64,000 bases of DNA from Streptomyces sp. 1331.2. GTDB lineage: Bacteria; Actinomycetota; Actinomycetes; Streptomycetales; Streptomycetaceae. The notes beneath the pieces are model-generated. The model ran no database searches and had not been told where the DNA came from. It saw nothing but the letters and a program-made list of their open reading frames with translations. The stretch is from positions 248,001-312,000 of the forward strand of contig NZ_OBMJ01000003.1 in NCBI RefSeq assembly GCF_900199205.1. The letters are read 5' to 3'. Every line of letters starts with the position of its first letter. Position 1 is the stretch's first letter. The position numbers and the translations under genes were made by a program. Below, piece after piece: positions 49,265-57,700 of the stretch.

Positions 49265-50044
49265 TCAGGCCGGAACGGACCGGATCACAACCAACGAGCC
49301 GTCATAGAAAGGCTGTTGCCGCAGGGCGCCGAACCGGGCGTCCCAAGCTCCGCTGTCCAGGTCGCCCCGCAAATCCGCGGCGAATCGTTCGCGCGACTGC
49401 TCGTCGACGAAGCTCCACGCCGAGCACGCCTGCCGGGCACCGGGGTCGAGCAGCATCTCGGGGCGCGCGTAGTACGCCTCGTTGAAGCCGTCGGTGCAGT
49501 CGACGGGTATCGGCACCCGGGTCACCGTCGTGTGTCCGCCGAGAGTCTCGGTCAGATCCGCGATCACCGGATAACGGCGCGCCTCCGTGTCCAACACCTC
49601 CGGCGCGTACTCGTACAGCCAGAAGTCCCGAACGAGATCAGGGTCGCAGGTCAGCACGACGACGGGGCCGCGCGCCACCCGGCGCATCTCGCGCAGCCCT
49701 GCCTTGAAGTCGCTCCACTGGTGCACGCTGAAGGTGGTCATCGCCGCGTCGAACACGTCGTCGCCGAACGGCAGGTTCTCGGCCACAGCATCGACGGCGG
49801 CCGACAGGTGTGCGGGGCGCTGGGCACGCATCGACGCCGACGGCTCAACCGCCGTCACCTCCAGCGTCGCCGACTCGTATGACCCCGCCCCGGCCCCGAC
49901 ATTGACCACCGTGCGCGCCCCACCCAGGGCGGCGGTGATCGCCTGCTCGATCCTTGCGTCCGGCTGTCGGTAGGTGGCGTACCCGCCGCCTATCGTGCCG
50001 TAGTCCGCATCCCCTGCGCTGCCGTCCGCCCCGCGTTCGCTCAT
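49265..50044 (-). CDS. SAM-dependent methyltransferase
   Basis: A 259-residue protein from ATG 50044. GTIGGGYATYRQPDARIEQA, VVNVGAGAGSYE (motif I), VTAVEPSASMRAQRP (ribose-binding Glu), LPFGDDVFDAAMTTFSVHQW and LREMRRVARGPVVVLTCDP form a class I methyltransferase domain of the UbiE/Methyltransf_11 kind. The C-terminal part has a YEYAPEVLDTEARRYP stretch typical of small-molecule enzymes. Substrate unknown. It sits alone between transposase fragments. Confidence 0.88.
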   Translation of the reverse strand: MSERGADGSAGDADYGTIGGGYATYRQPDARIEQAITAALGGARTVVNVGAGAGSYESATLEVTAVEPSASMRAQRPAHLSAAVDAVAENLPFGDDVFDAAMTTFSVHQWSDFKAGLREMRRVARGPVVVLTCDPDLVRDFWLYEYAPEVLDTEARRYPVIADLTETLGGHTTVTRVPIPVDCTDGFNEAYYARPEMLLDPGARQACSAWSFVDEQSRERFAADLRGDLDSGAWDARFGALRQQPFYDGSLVVIRSVPA

Positions 50045-50199
50045 GATCCAAACCTAGCCACGCCGTCAACACTTCCATCCCGGCCACCGCGTCCCGGGCC
50101 GCCGACCGGAAACCCTCACTGAGCCTGTACCAGCAGATCATCGGTGACCGTCCGTGGCGTTCCGGTGGAGCAGACTCACCATGCTCCAGCACCAGCGCG

Positions 50200-50485
50200 A
50201 GCGATTACGGCGGGAGCTGTATGCCTTATCGCCGCCCAAGCGGTCGGGACGGGTACCTGGATGCCCACCGCCGAGGCGCTTTACCCGGATGCGTTCGAGG
50301 ACTGGGATCAACTGCGGGCTATCGCTCCACTCATAGGCCGTTTTCCAGCTCCCGAACCGGTTCGGCAGATCCCGCCAAGGGACTCCTGTGCGGATCCGGA
50401 ACAAGATCCCGTTGATCACTGTTCGGTGGTCACTCCAACGCCCGCCCCGGCCTCCGGACTTCGGCAGATGGGGCACAAGAGGATC
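50200..50485 (-). pseudogene. IS5-family transposase with internal deletion
   Basis: On the minus strand, TGVPWRDLPNRFGSWKTAYE is the N-terminal part and SDSPQLIPVLERIRVKRLGG, then DKAYSSRRNR, is the C-terminal part around the last DDE-domain motif. About 130 residues between them, including two catalytic acids, are missing: the two parts are joined directly after AYEW. It is inactive. Confidence 0.65.
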
Positions 50486-50759
50486 AAAACGGAACCGACA
50501 GCCCGGCCTCGCGCAGTTGGGAGAGGGCTGTGGACATGCACTGCTGCACAGTCCTCCCATCGGCACGCAGGCCATGCTCCAAGGGACCGCCGCTGGCTGC
50601 GAACGTCCACGCCGGCGCGTTATCAGCCACCCTCTCGGCGTCAATCCTGACCATGGCATTCACGCCCTGCCCACCCAGCCATTCCAGGATGAGGAGTGTC
50701 ACGTCCTCGATGCCACCATCCTGGTCGAACTCTGGCCGACGGCCCTGGTTTCCTGTCAT
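50484..50759 (-). CDS. hypothetical small protein
   Basis: A 91-residue protein from ATG 50759. It reads IEDVTLLILEWLGGQGVNAM, VRIDAERVADNAPAWTF and ALSQLREAGLSVPF, an alpha/beta pattern with a conserved-looking W-T-F strand. I recall similar 80-90 residue proteins in streptomycetes without an assigned role. It is followed by the transposase remnant. Confidence 0.55.
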   Translation of the reverse strand: MTGNQGRRPEFDQDGGIEDVTLLILEWLGGQGVNAMVRIDAERVADNAPAWTFAASGGPLEHGLRADGRTVQQCMSTALSQLREAGLSVPF

Positions 50760-50963
50760 TGCCCAGACTCTACCGAGGAGTCCGAAGCAGTCGGCATCCA
50801 GCGGTCAGGCCGGGAGGATCAGCCCCTGGTTTCCGTTCTGGCGAAGAGTTCAGCGCACTCGCCGGCGAAGGAACAGAGCTGGTCCACGACCTGCCGGTAC
50901 TCCTGCGGACATCCGGCGCAGCCCGAGGGGAGCGGGGCCGAGCAGGATCAGCGGCACCGGGCG

Positions 50964-52178
50964 TCAGGGTGCCGGCGTGGGCCAGGGGACGTCGGTGGCC
51001 ACCGCGGCCGTGTAGTCGACGCCCGGGACGGAGAACCCGTACAGGCGCCGGACCTCGGCGCGGAACCAGTCGAGGTCGGCGAGGCCCGCGATGGTCTCCG
51101 TGGTGGCGGCCGCCCAGCGTTCGGCGACGGCCGCCTGGACCTCGTCGGTGAGTTCCCAGCGGTCGAGGCGGATGCGGCCCTCGTCGTCCAGGGCGAGCGG
51201 GGCGGCGCCGGTGAGCTGGTCCCACAGGGCGGCGAGCTGACGCACCGGCGGGACCATCTCCTCCCCGAGCACGCCGCGCAGCAGGCCGGTGTAGAGGGCG
51301 ATGCCGGGGACGGCGGTGGAGGACTGGGTGACGGCGGCGCCGTTGACGGAGGTCACGGCCCGTCCACCCACCGTCGTGCGGAGCCGCGCGTCCAGGGTGC
51401 GGGCGGTGGCCTCCAGGTGGGCCTTGGCCGCGCCGATGGTGCCCTGCCGGTAGATCGCCGCGGTCAGCGGCGAGCCGATGTACGACAGCGCGGCGGTGGT
51501 GAAGCCGTCGGCGAGCAGGCCCCGGCCGGCCAGGTGGTCGATCCAGCGCTCCCAGTCCGCGCCGCCCATCACGGCGACGGTCTGCTCGACGTCGTCGCCC
51601 TCGGCCGGTTCGGTCTCGACCTCGCGGACCTCGGGGACGCCCTGGTCGTCGAAGACGAGGGTCCTGGTGCGGGCGGCGCGGCCGATCGGCTTGAGGACGG
51701 AGGCGTAGCCGGCGCCAGTGTCGGGGTCGGTGCGCCGGGGTGCGGCCACCGAGTAGAGCAGGTAGTCCAGCCTGCCGCCGAAGCGCTGCTCCACGAGGTC
51801 GGCGACCTGCTCCTTCATCGCGTCGGAGAACGCGTCGCCGTTGAGGAAGACCAGCTCTCGCCCGGCGCTGCGGGCGAGCTCGGCGGTGGCGGCGGTGCGA
51901 TACCAGCCGGCCGTGGCGGTCCGCCGTTCGGTGGGGGCCTTCTCGAAGGAGACGGCGATGCCGCGGATGCCGGCCCGCTTGAGCCCCGCGACGGTGGCCG
52001 CCAGGCCGTACCCGGCCGAGGAACCGATGACCAGCGCCACCGGCCCCGCTCCCTCCGGCGCCTCGGACGGGTCGGGGTAGGCCTGCCACATGTCGGTCAC
52101 CACCCGCTCGCAGCCGGCCGGGTGGGAGTCGAGGAAGAGGAAGCCCCGGTTGCGGGGGACGGGAACGCGCTCGCTCAC
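50964..52178 (-). CDS. fabV: trans-2-enoyl-CoA/ACP reductase (FabV)
   Basis: A 404-residue enzyme, the usual FabV length, from GTG 52178 (SERVPVPRNRGFLFLDSHPA). VALVIGSSAGYGLAATVAGL is the NADH-binding strand and loop; the FabV-type active site Y-x8-K is seen in YRQGTIGAAKAHLE within ALSYIGSPLTAAIY. LLYSVAAPRRTDPDTG is also characteristic. It reduces the 2,3 double bond of enoyl thioesters in fatty-acid synthesis and is naturally triclosan-resistant. It stands alone, divergent from the peptide operon. Confidence 0.92.
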   Translation of the reverse strand: MSERVPVPRNRGFLFLDSHPAGCERVVTDMWQAYPDPSEAPEGAGPVALVIGSSAGYGLAATVAGLKRAGIRGIAVSFEKAPTERRTATAGWYRTAATAELARSAGRELVFLNGDAFSDAMKEQVADLVEQRFGGRLDYLLYSVAAPRRTDPDTGAGYASVLKPIGRAARTRTLVFDDQGVPEVREVETEPAEGDDVEQTVAVMGGADWERWIDHLAGRGLLADGFTTAALSYIGSPLTAAIYRQGTIGAAKAHLEATARTLDARLRTTVGGRAVTSVNGAAVTQSSTAVPGIALYTGLLRGVLGEEMVPPVRQLAALWDQLTGAAPLALDDEGRIRLDRWELTDEVQAAVAERWAAATTETIAGLADLDWFRAEVRRLYGFSVPGVDYTAAVATDVPWPTPAP

Positions 52179-52483
52179 GATGGCAGTCAGTCCTTGGGTC
52201 GACGGTCCGGAAGCGCAGCGCCCAGCCGGACCGGGCCGCCGCGTCCCCGTCAGTCTGCGACAGGCCGGAGGGCGGGCGGTGTCCCCACCAGCAACAATGA
52301 TCATGACCCGGTCTTGGAGTGTTCCACCACTTTCCCGGCCACGAGCCCGCCATCCGTCGGCACATCCCTCGGCGCACAACGGCCCTGCGGCGCGCCCGCG
52401 GTGCTCCCGCACGCCGTCTACCGCGCGGCAGAACGGGACGCGAGGATGGGCAGCCGATCACATCGCCTACGGGAAGGAGCAGC
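52179..52483. promoter_or_regulatory. divergent promoter region, FabV / peptide operon
   Basis: A 305-base gap that must contain promoters for both flanking units. No operator, terminator or riboswitch that I can recognise; I see no clear -35/-10 pair. Confidence 0.35.
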
Positions 52484-52612
52484 ATGCAGCCGTCCAGGGG
52501 TGAGCACGAGAAGCCCGCACCCGATCCGGGGCAGGGAGACCCGCCGCCGGGCAACGCGGACGGGCAGGTCCCGGCCCCGCCGCCAGGCGACGGGAAGCAC
52601 AAGAAGAAGTGA
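52484..52612 (+). CDS. 42-residue peptide, putative imiditide-like precursor
   Basis: ATG 52484 has AAGGAG with 7-base spacing, one of the best ribosome sites in the window. The peptide is Pro/Gly/Asp-rich with a Lys-rich end (DGKHKKK) and no Cys. Asp26 and Asp36 are each followed by Gly (NADGQ and PGDGK), the context most prone to aspartimide formation. Its stop overlaps the start of a PCMT-like methyltransferase (GTGA). PCMT homologues in RiPP pathways methylate a specific Asp, which then cyclises to aspartimide; in imiditides the methyltransferase and precursor alone suffice. I infer the same here. The alternative is a short leader peptide for the downstream gene. Confidence 0.6.
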   Translation: MQPSRGEHEKPAPDPGQGDPPPGNADGQVPAPPPGDGKHKKK

Positions 52613-53775
52613 CCGGCCGTCACAACACCGCCGCTCTGGACGCGCACCGAGCGGGCCAGGACGCGGCGATGGCGCAGGACGGGGCGTGGCCGGCCGACTC
52701 GCCTTGGGTGCGCGAGGCCATGGCCGTGCTGCCGCGCGACCGGTTCGCGCCGGACCGGCTGTGGCGCTGGGACGGCCGCGCCTACGAACCGCTCGACCGG
52801 GCGACCGATCCGCGCGGCTGGGCCGAGGAGCTGTACGGCGGCATCCACGCCCCGGCCGTCACCCGGCTCGACACCGGCGGCCTGCCGTCCTCCTCGCTGT
52901 CCGCGCCCGCCGTGGTCGCCGACATGCTGGACAGCCTCCTGCTGGAGCCCGGCCACCGGGTCTGGGACATCGGCGCCGGGCAGGGCTGGACCACCGCGCT
53001 CGCCGTCCACCGGGCCGGGCCCCGCCGGGTGGTCGCCACCGAACTCGACGCCGGGCTGGCCGAGTTCGCCCGCCGGCGACTGGCGGCCGCGGGCGCCGAC
53101 GCCGAGGTGCTGACCGGCGACGCCACCCGGGACGGACCGCCCGGCGGCCGGCCGGTGGACCGGATCCACGCCGGCTACGCGGTGGAGGCCGTCCCCTGGG
53201 GCTGGGTGGAAGCCGTACGACCGGGCGGGCGGATCGTCTACCCGTGGGGCCGGCTGGGGCACGTCGCCCTCACCCGCGCCGAGGACGGCCGCAGCGCCGC
53301 CGGGTGGGTGCAGGGCCTCGCCCGGTTCATGGCCGACCGCACCGCCCCCGCGCCCGCCGGCCGCCTCGCCTACGCGGCAGTGCGCGGCGACGGCGAACCG
53401 CAGACGCGCAGCCCGGTGGACCGCGACCCGGCCCCGCTCGCGGACGACTGGCACCTGCGGTTCGCGATCCGGGTCGCCGTACCGGACGCGGTGCTGCTCA
53501 CCGGCCGCGACCAGGACGGCGTCAACGCCTGGATCCACGACGGCGACCGCTCCTGGGCGGCCCTCACCGCCCGCGGCGACGGCACCGCCCTGCTCTTCCA
53601 AGGCGGCCCCCGCCCGATCGGCGACGAGGTGCTCACCGCCTGGTCCCAGTGGGACGCCCTCGGCCGCCCCAGCCGCTACGACTACGGCATCACCGTCACC
53701 CCCGACAGGCAGTGGGCCTGGCTCCACACCCCGGACGGCCCGCACTGGCCGATCGGAGTGTGCAGCCAGGCATGA
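52609..53775 (+). CDS. PCMT-like protein (Asp) O-methyltransferase
   Basis: A 388-residue protein from GTG 52609, overlapping the peptide stop. SSSLSAPAVVADMLDSLLLE followed by VWDIGAGQGWTTALA (residues 118-132) and RVVATELDAGLAEFARRRL is the L-isoaspartyl methyltransferase fold; IVYPWGRLGHVALTRAEDG is the post-motif III strand seen in RiPP-associated PCMTs. An extra domain of about 170 residues (WVQGLARFMADRTAP onward) follows, as in lanthipeptide/graspetide/imiditide methyltransferases rather than repair enzymes of about 210 residues. Likely substrate: an Asp in the adjacent peptide. It overlaps the kinase gene by four bases. Confidence 0.85.
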   Translation: MTGRHNTAALDAHRAGQDAAMAQDGAWPADSPWVREAMAVLPRDRFAPDRLWRWDGRAYEPLDRATDPRGWAEELYGGIHAPAVTRLDTGGLPSSSLSAPAVVADMLDSLLLEPGHRVWDIGAGQGWTTALAVHRAGPRRVVATELDAGLAEFARRRLAAAGADAEVLTGDATRDGPPGGRPVDRIHAGYAVEAVPWGWVEAVRPGGRIVYPWGRLGHVALTRAEDGRSAAGWVQGLARFMADRTAPAPAGRLAYAAVRGDGEPQTRSPVDRDPAPLADDWHLRFAIRVAVPDAVLLTGRDQDGVNAWIHDGDRSWAALTARGDGTALLFQGGPRPIGDEVLTAWSQWDALGRPSRYDYGITVTPDRQWAWLHTPDGPHWPIGVCSQA

Positions 53776-54310
53776 CGGGCAGCCAGGAGACGGTGCTGGT
53801 GGTGGTGCGCGCGGCCCGAGCGGCGCGGGGAAGTCGAGCGTCGCCGCGCGCCTGCGCACCGCGTACGGGCGTGGCCTGGCCGTCGTCGCCCAGGACCTGC
53901 TGCGCCGCACCGTGCTGCGCGAGCGGGACGTCCCCGGGGGCGCCAACATCGGCCTGATCGACGTGGTCGCGCGACATGCCCTCGACCACGGCTTCCACGT
54001 CGTCGTGGAGGGCGTCCTCGCCGCCGAGCGCTACCGGGAGATGCTGGCCCGGCTCGCCGCCGACCACCGGGGGCGCAGCCACCTCTACTACCTGGACGTC
54101 GACTTCGCGGAGACCGTCCGCCGACACGCCACCCGCCCGCAGGCCGCCGAGTTCTCCCCAGCGGCCATGGCCGACTGGTACCAGCCCTACGACCTCCTCC
54201 CGCACGGCCTCGAAGTCGTCATCGGCCAGCACAGCACCCTGGACAGGACGGTCGGACGGATCCTCGCCGACACCGCCCTCACCCCGCCCGGCTGGATGCC
54301 CCTCGCCTGA
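53772..54310 (+). CDS. P-loop kinase, frameshifted near 53807
   Basis: ATG 53772 overlaps the methyltransferase stop (ATGA). It begins MTGSQETVLVVVR, but the P-loop GPSGAGKSSVAARLR lies in another frame; 53805-53810 carries two extra bases or lacks one. After it come VVAQDLLRRTVLRERDVPGG, VVVEGVLAAERYREML (Walker B-like) and LDVDFAETVRRHATRP. The family is zeta-toxin/gluconate-kinase-like. It completes a three-gene operon with the peptide and the PCMT. A role in phosphorylating a substrate or cofactor of that pathway is inference. Confidence 0.7.
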
Positions 54311-54476
54311 ACCACGCCCCTGGGCCACGTTCCCGACACGGCCCCGCCCTGCCCGGTGAGCTCAGCTCCCAGAACCCCCGAGGAGCGCGGCGCGCTCCGA
54401 TCGGAGCCAGGACCGCTCGGTCAGCATCTCGGTCTGCGCCGCCTACGGGGCACGGCCGCAGGCGGTCCGTCCTCGA

Positions 54477-54749
54477 TCACCGGGTCGGCCCAGCGAGAAC
54501 CTCGCCCTCGGCCCGGATGAGCCGTTCCCACCCGCTCGCCCGGATCTCGCCCAGGCTCGCCGGCCTGGTCAGCAGGTCCACGGTCACGAAGCCGTCCTCC
54601 GGCGCCCCTTCCCCGGGCGGCGCCCACCGACCGGCCATGCACTCCTCGCACTCCAGCAGCACACGCCCCCCGTCGGTGTCGACGGAGAAGACGACCAGCC
54701 CGTTCGAGCAGCACCAACACTCGACGCTGCTCCGAACTGCCTCGACCAC
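54477..54749 (-). CDS. small zinc-binding protein
   Basis: A 90-residue protein from GTG 54749 with GGGAGGA upstream. VECWCCSNGLVVFSVDTDGG and LECEECMAGRW form a CxxC...CxxC pair around a beta hairpin. The tail DLLTRPASLGEIRASGWERL is helical. No family recognised. It is near but not overlapping the TPR gene. Confidence 0.65.
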   Translation of the reverse strand: MVEAVRSSVECWCCSNGLVVFSVDTDGGRVLLECEECMAGRWAPPGEGAPEDGFVTVDLLTRPASLGEIRASGWERLIRAEGEVLAGPTR

Positions 54750-54873
54750 GCGGTCCTCCCTCTCCCACCGGCGCCCGATCCTACCGACAGCGCCATCGGC
54801 CCCCGGCCACGCCCTCGTACGCCGGTCGAAGGCCCCGGCCCGGCGCTCACCGCGACGTCCGATCGGCGGGCGT

Positions 54874-55773
54874 TCACGCCGGGTCGGCCTGGTCGGTGGT
54901 GTCCAACAGTTCCTCGGAGAGGACTGCGAGCGCACCGGGTTCGAGGCGGAGCAGCGTCGGCAGGCACAGCTGCCAGTGTCCGATGACCAGGGCGTGGGCA
55001 AGGACGCGGCGGCCGTCGGCGGGTGGGAGGTCGGGGGCCATGGCGGCGAGTGCGCGGGCCTGCTCGGACGGGTCCGCGATCGACCGCGCAAGCTGCTCGG
55101 CGCGCCTCGGTTCGCCGGCCTTGGCGAGGTGATGGGCGACGGCTGCCAGCGCCTCGGCTTGGGGGCGGGGTTCGAGGATGAGTCGGGCCAGCTGCTCGGC
55201 CTGCTCCTGGTCGCCCAGGTCGAGGCAGGTCCGGACGGTCTCGGCGAGGGCCCTGGCTCTCGTCCGTGGTTGGTCGATGGTGTGGATGATCGACGCGGCT
55301 CGGTCGGGTGCGCCGGCTGCGGCGATCACCGACGCGACGTCGGCCAGGGTGGTCGCCCGCAGCGGCTCGGTGGTGATGGACCGGGCGAGTTCCTCGGCCC
55401 GCGGCAGGTCTCCCACCTGCGCGCAGGTACGGGCGATCTCGCTGATGGCCTGCTCCCGGTAGGGGGTGTTGGCGATCGAGTCGGCTGCCAGCTCGGCCTG
55501 TCCGAGGAGCCTCTTGCTCCGTGCGGAATCGCCGTTGCCGGCTACGGTCAGGGCGAGTGCGGCGAAGCCTCCGATACGCAGTTGTGGATGGGTGATCGCG
55601 CCGATGCTGCGTTCGGCCTGCTCGGGTTCGGCCGCCGCCTCCGCCCTGCGCGCCACGGCGATCAGGGCCTTGGCCTGCTGGTAGGGGTGGCTGATCTCCC
55701 GGGCGACCTGTTCGGCCCGGACCAGCTCGGCCCGGACCAGCTCGGCCCGGATCGGTTCGGCGCCGTCGTCCAC
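54874..55773 (-). CDS. TPR-like helical repeat protein (C-terminal half of broken gene?)
   Basis: ATG 55773 gives about 299 residues of regular helical repeats: AEQVAREISHPYQQAKALIA, AEELARSITTEPLRATTLAD, AEQLARLILEPRPQAEALAA, AEQLARSIADPSEQARALAA. These are the 35-37 residue repeats common at the C-termini of actinobacterial STAND and conflict proteins. The frame runs upstream without a stop into the region encoding the 55662-56603 protein, but one base out. It is probably the C-terminal half of a single large gene that lost its central NTPase and frame. Alternatively it is an independent gene. Confidence 0.6.
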   Translation of the reverse strand: MDDGAEPIRAELVRAELVRAEQVAREISHPYQQAKALIAVARRAEAAAEPEQAERSIGAITHPQLRIGGFAALALTVAGNGDSARSKRLLGQAELAADSIANTPYREQAISEIARTCAQVGDLPRAEELARSITTEPLRATTLADVASVIAAAGAPDRAASIIHTIDQPRTRARALAETVRTCLDLGDQEQAEQLARLILEPRPQAEALAAVAHHLAKAGEPRRAEQLARSIADPSEQARALAAMAPDLPPADGRRVLAHALVIGHWQLCLPTLLRLEPGALAVLSEELLDTTDQADPA

Positions 55774-56603
55774 CGGGTGGGCAGGCGTGGCCTCCTGCGC
55801 AGGCAGGGATGTGCTGCCGTCCGGGGCGGCGGCCGAAGTCGCTTGCCCCGTGCTCCGGTTGTCGACCGGAACCGTCGGTGGGCGTCCGCTGCCTCCGCCG
55901 TGCCGGCTGACGTGACGTGCCGGAGTCGAGCGACGGCGTGCGTACGATCGCTCTGGTCGACGCCTTCCATGCGGAGCTCCCGCACGGTGAGCGCGCTGAG
56001 GAGGCGCCAGGTCAGCTCGGTCCCGTCCGCTGACGCGGTGTCAATGCCGACATGGTGTGCAGCGGCGGCGACGACCTCGTCGAGGTACTCAAGTCGGCGC
56101 CGATTGGCCTGGTTGGTCCGTCCCGGGAACGCCACGGCCGAACGGAAGGCCCGTTCGTCCGCGACGTCCCGGGCGATGGTCGCCAGGTCGGCGATCTCCT
56201 TCACCTGAGCGTTGGAACCGGCGACGGTCAGACCGAGTTGCCACCGCCCCGAGGCCACCCGGGGCGCCTGGTCGCGAAGGACACGGAGGTAGGACCCGAT
56301 CAGCTCGACCGAGGCGGTGTCGCTGGGAACGAAGGAGGGATCGCGCCGCACGCCGATCGACACGGTGCGCTCCGTACCGTCCGGCGCGAAGCCGGTCACC
56401 ACGAAGTCGTCCACCGCGCTGACATCACTCGCCTGGAAGGCGACCTCGTGCGGTGTGACGTCGTCTCCGAGCTCGGTGAGCGGATCGCCGGTCAGCAGAT
56501 GACTCAACAGCAGGGCGCCGTAACGGTGTTCCAGTACGGTCCCGCCACCACCCGTGGAGTACGGGCTTGCTCGTCTCTCGTCACGCTGGGAGCTGGCCGA
56601 CAC
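55662..56603 (-). CDS. nuclease-like N-terminal domain protein, truncated
   Basis: GTG 56603. Residues 10-240 match, from memory, the N-terminal domain of large streptomycete proteins with a degenerate restriction-endonuclease-like core: PYSTGGGGTVLEHRYGALLL, SAVDDFVVTGFAPDG and VSIGVRRDPSF in place of the usual (V/I)QVKR strand. FPGRTNQANRRRLEYLDEVV and LTWRLLSALTVRELRMEGVD are further conserved parts. After residue about 240 the sequence turns to low-complexity Arg/Pro and overlaps the TPR gene in another frame. So the middle of the parent protein, probably an NTPase, has been lost. It starts 10 bases after the GlxA stop. Confidence 0.55.
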   Translation of the reverse strand: MSASSQRDERRASPYSTGGGGTVLEHRYGALLLSHLLTGDPLTELGDDVTPHEVAFQASDVSAVDDFVVTGFAPDGTERTVSIGVRRDPSFVPSDTASVELIGSYLRVLRDQAPRVASGRWQLGLTVAGSNAQVKEIADLATIARDVADERAFRSAVAFPGRTNQANRRRLEYLDEVVAAAAHHVGIDTASADGTELTWRLLSALTVRELRMEGVDQSDRTHAVARLRHVTSAGTAEAADAHRRFRSTTGARGKRLRPPPRTAAHPCLRRRPRLPTRWTTAPNRSGPSWSGPSWSGPNRSPGRSATPTSRPRP

Positions 56604-56612
56604 CCGGTCAGC

Positions 56613-57647
56613 CTAGTACTCCGACTGGTACCCCGACGAACCGTCGTTCCATCCCGTCGTGCCCTCGCGCCCGAACCGGCGCTTGTAGGCCGACGGGGTG
56701 ATGCCCGTGTCGCGGCGCATCAGGGTGCGCAGGTTGGCGGCAGTGCCGAGCCCGCTGTGTCGCGCTACCAGCTCGAAGCGGTGCTCACCGCGTTCGATCA
56801 ACCGGCAGGCCAGGGCGAGCCGTTCGCCGGTGATCCACTTCAGCGGGGTCGTGCCCAGCTGAGCCCGGAAGCGGCGGTGCAGTGTCGCCGGGCTGACGGC
56901 CGCCCGGGCCGCGAGGTCCGGGACGGTGAGGGGCGAGTCCAGCCGTTCCTGCGCCCAGGCCAGCACCGGTGCCAGGGATTCGTCGGGCTGGTCGGGCACG
57001 GGCCGCTCCACGAACTGGCGCTGGCCGCCATCCCGGTGTGCGGCGAAGACCAGCCGCCGGCTCACGGCGTTGGCCACCTCGGCGCCGTGGTCGCGGCGGA
57101 CCACGTGGAGCCCCAGGTCGAGGGCGGCCGCGCTGCCCGCGGCGGTGAGGATGTCGCCGTCGTCCACGAACAGCACGTCCGGTTCGAGGTGGACGGAGGG
57201 GAAGCGGGCCCGGAAGGCGTCCGCCCACTGCCAGTGCGCGGTGGCCCTGCGTCCGTCGAGGACTCCGGCCTCGGCCAGGGTGAAGGCCCCGCTGCAGAAG
57301 CCGACCAGGCGCGCGCCGCGGGCGTGCGCACGCCGGACGGCGTCCAGCACCGCGGGGCGGCGGGGCACGTCGACGTCGGGACGGTTGGGGACGATCAGGG
57401 TGTCCGCGTCATCGGCCGCCGCCAGGTCGGCGACTTCCGTCAGTGTGAAGAACCCGTCCCGCATCCGGGTGCGCGGTTCGGGGGAGCAGAGCCGGAAGTC
57501 GTACAGCTCGCGGCCGATCTCCGGTCTGCGCAGGCCGAAGACCTCGGTCGCGCAGCCGAGTTCGAAGGGGTTCGAGTTCGCGTCCACGATCACGACCACC
57601 CGGTGCGGGCCCGCTGCGCGAGCTCGGTGCGAGGATCCTTGCGTCAT
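56613..57647 (-). CDS. GlxA-family AraC regulator
   Basis: A 344-residue protein from ATG 57647. Residues 15-190 form a DJ-1/PfpI-like domain (RVVVIVDANSNPFELGCATE, LVGFCSGAFTLAEAGVLDG). The C-terminus has the AraC double HTH (LTVPDLAARAAVSPATLHRR, LVARHSGLGTAANLRTLMRR). The family usually activates nearby metabolic genes. It is divergent from the cupin gene 53 bases away, its probable target. Confidence 0.92.
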   Translation of the reverse strand: MTQGSSHRARAAGPHRVVVIVDANSNPFELGCATEVFGLRRPEIGRELYDFRLCSPEPRTRMRDGFFTLTEVADLAAADDADTLIVPNRPDVDVPRRPAVLDAVRRAHARGARLVGFCSGAFTLAEAGVLDGRRATAHWQWADAFRARFPSVHLEPDVLFVDDGDILTAAGSAAALDLGLHVVRRDHGAEVANAVSRRLVFAAHRDGGQRQFVERPVPDQPDESLAPVLAWAQERLDSPLTVPDLAARAAVSPATLHRRFRAQLGTTPLKWITGERLALACRLIERGEHRFELVARHSGLGTAANLRTLMRRDTGITPSAYKRRFGREGTTGWNDGSSGYQSEY

Positions 57648-57700
57648 GTGCGATTCCTAGCACTCACACCGGCCGGAGGGAACACCCCAGGATGGGGCCC

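Noticed and set aside
50764..50963. Minus-strand reading GCAGCPQEYRQVVDQLCSFA and GECAELFARTETRG, ending in a stop
   Set aside because: It looks protein-like, but there is an in-frame stop just upstream and no start codon. It may be a remnant of about 40 codons; too short to call a gene or assign a family.
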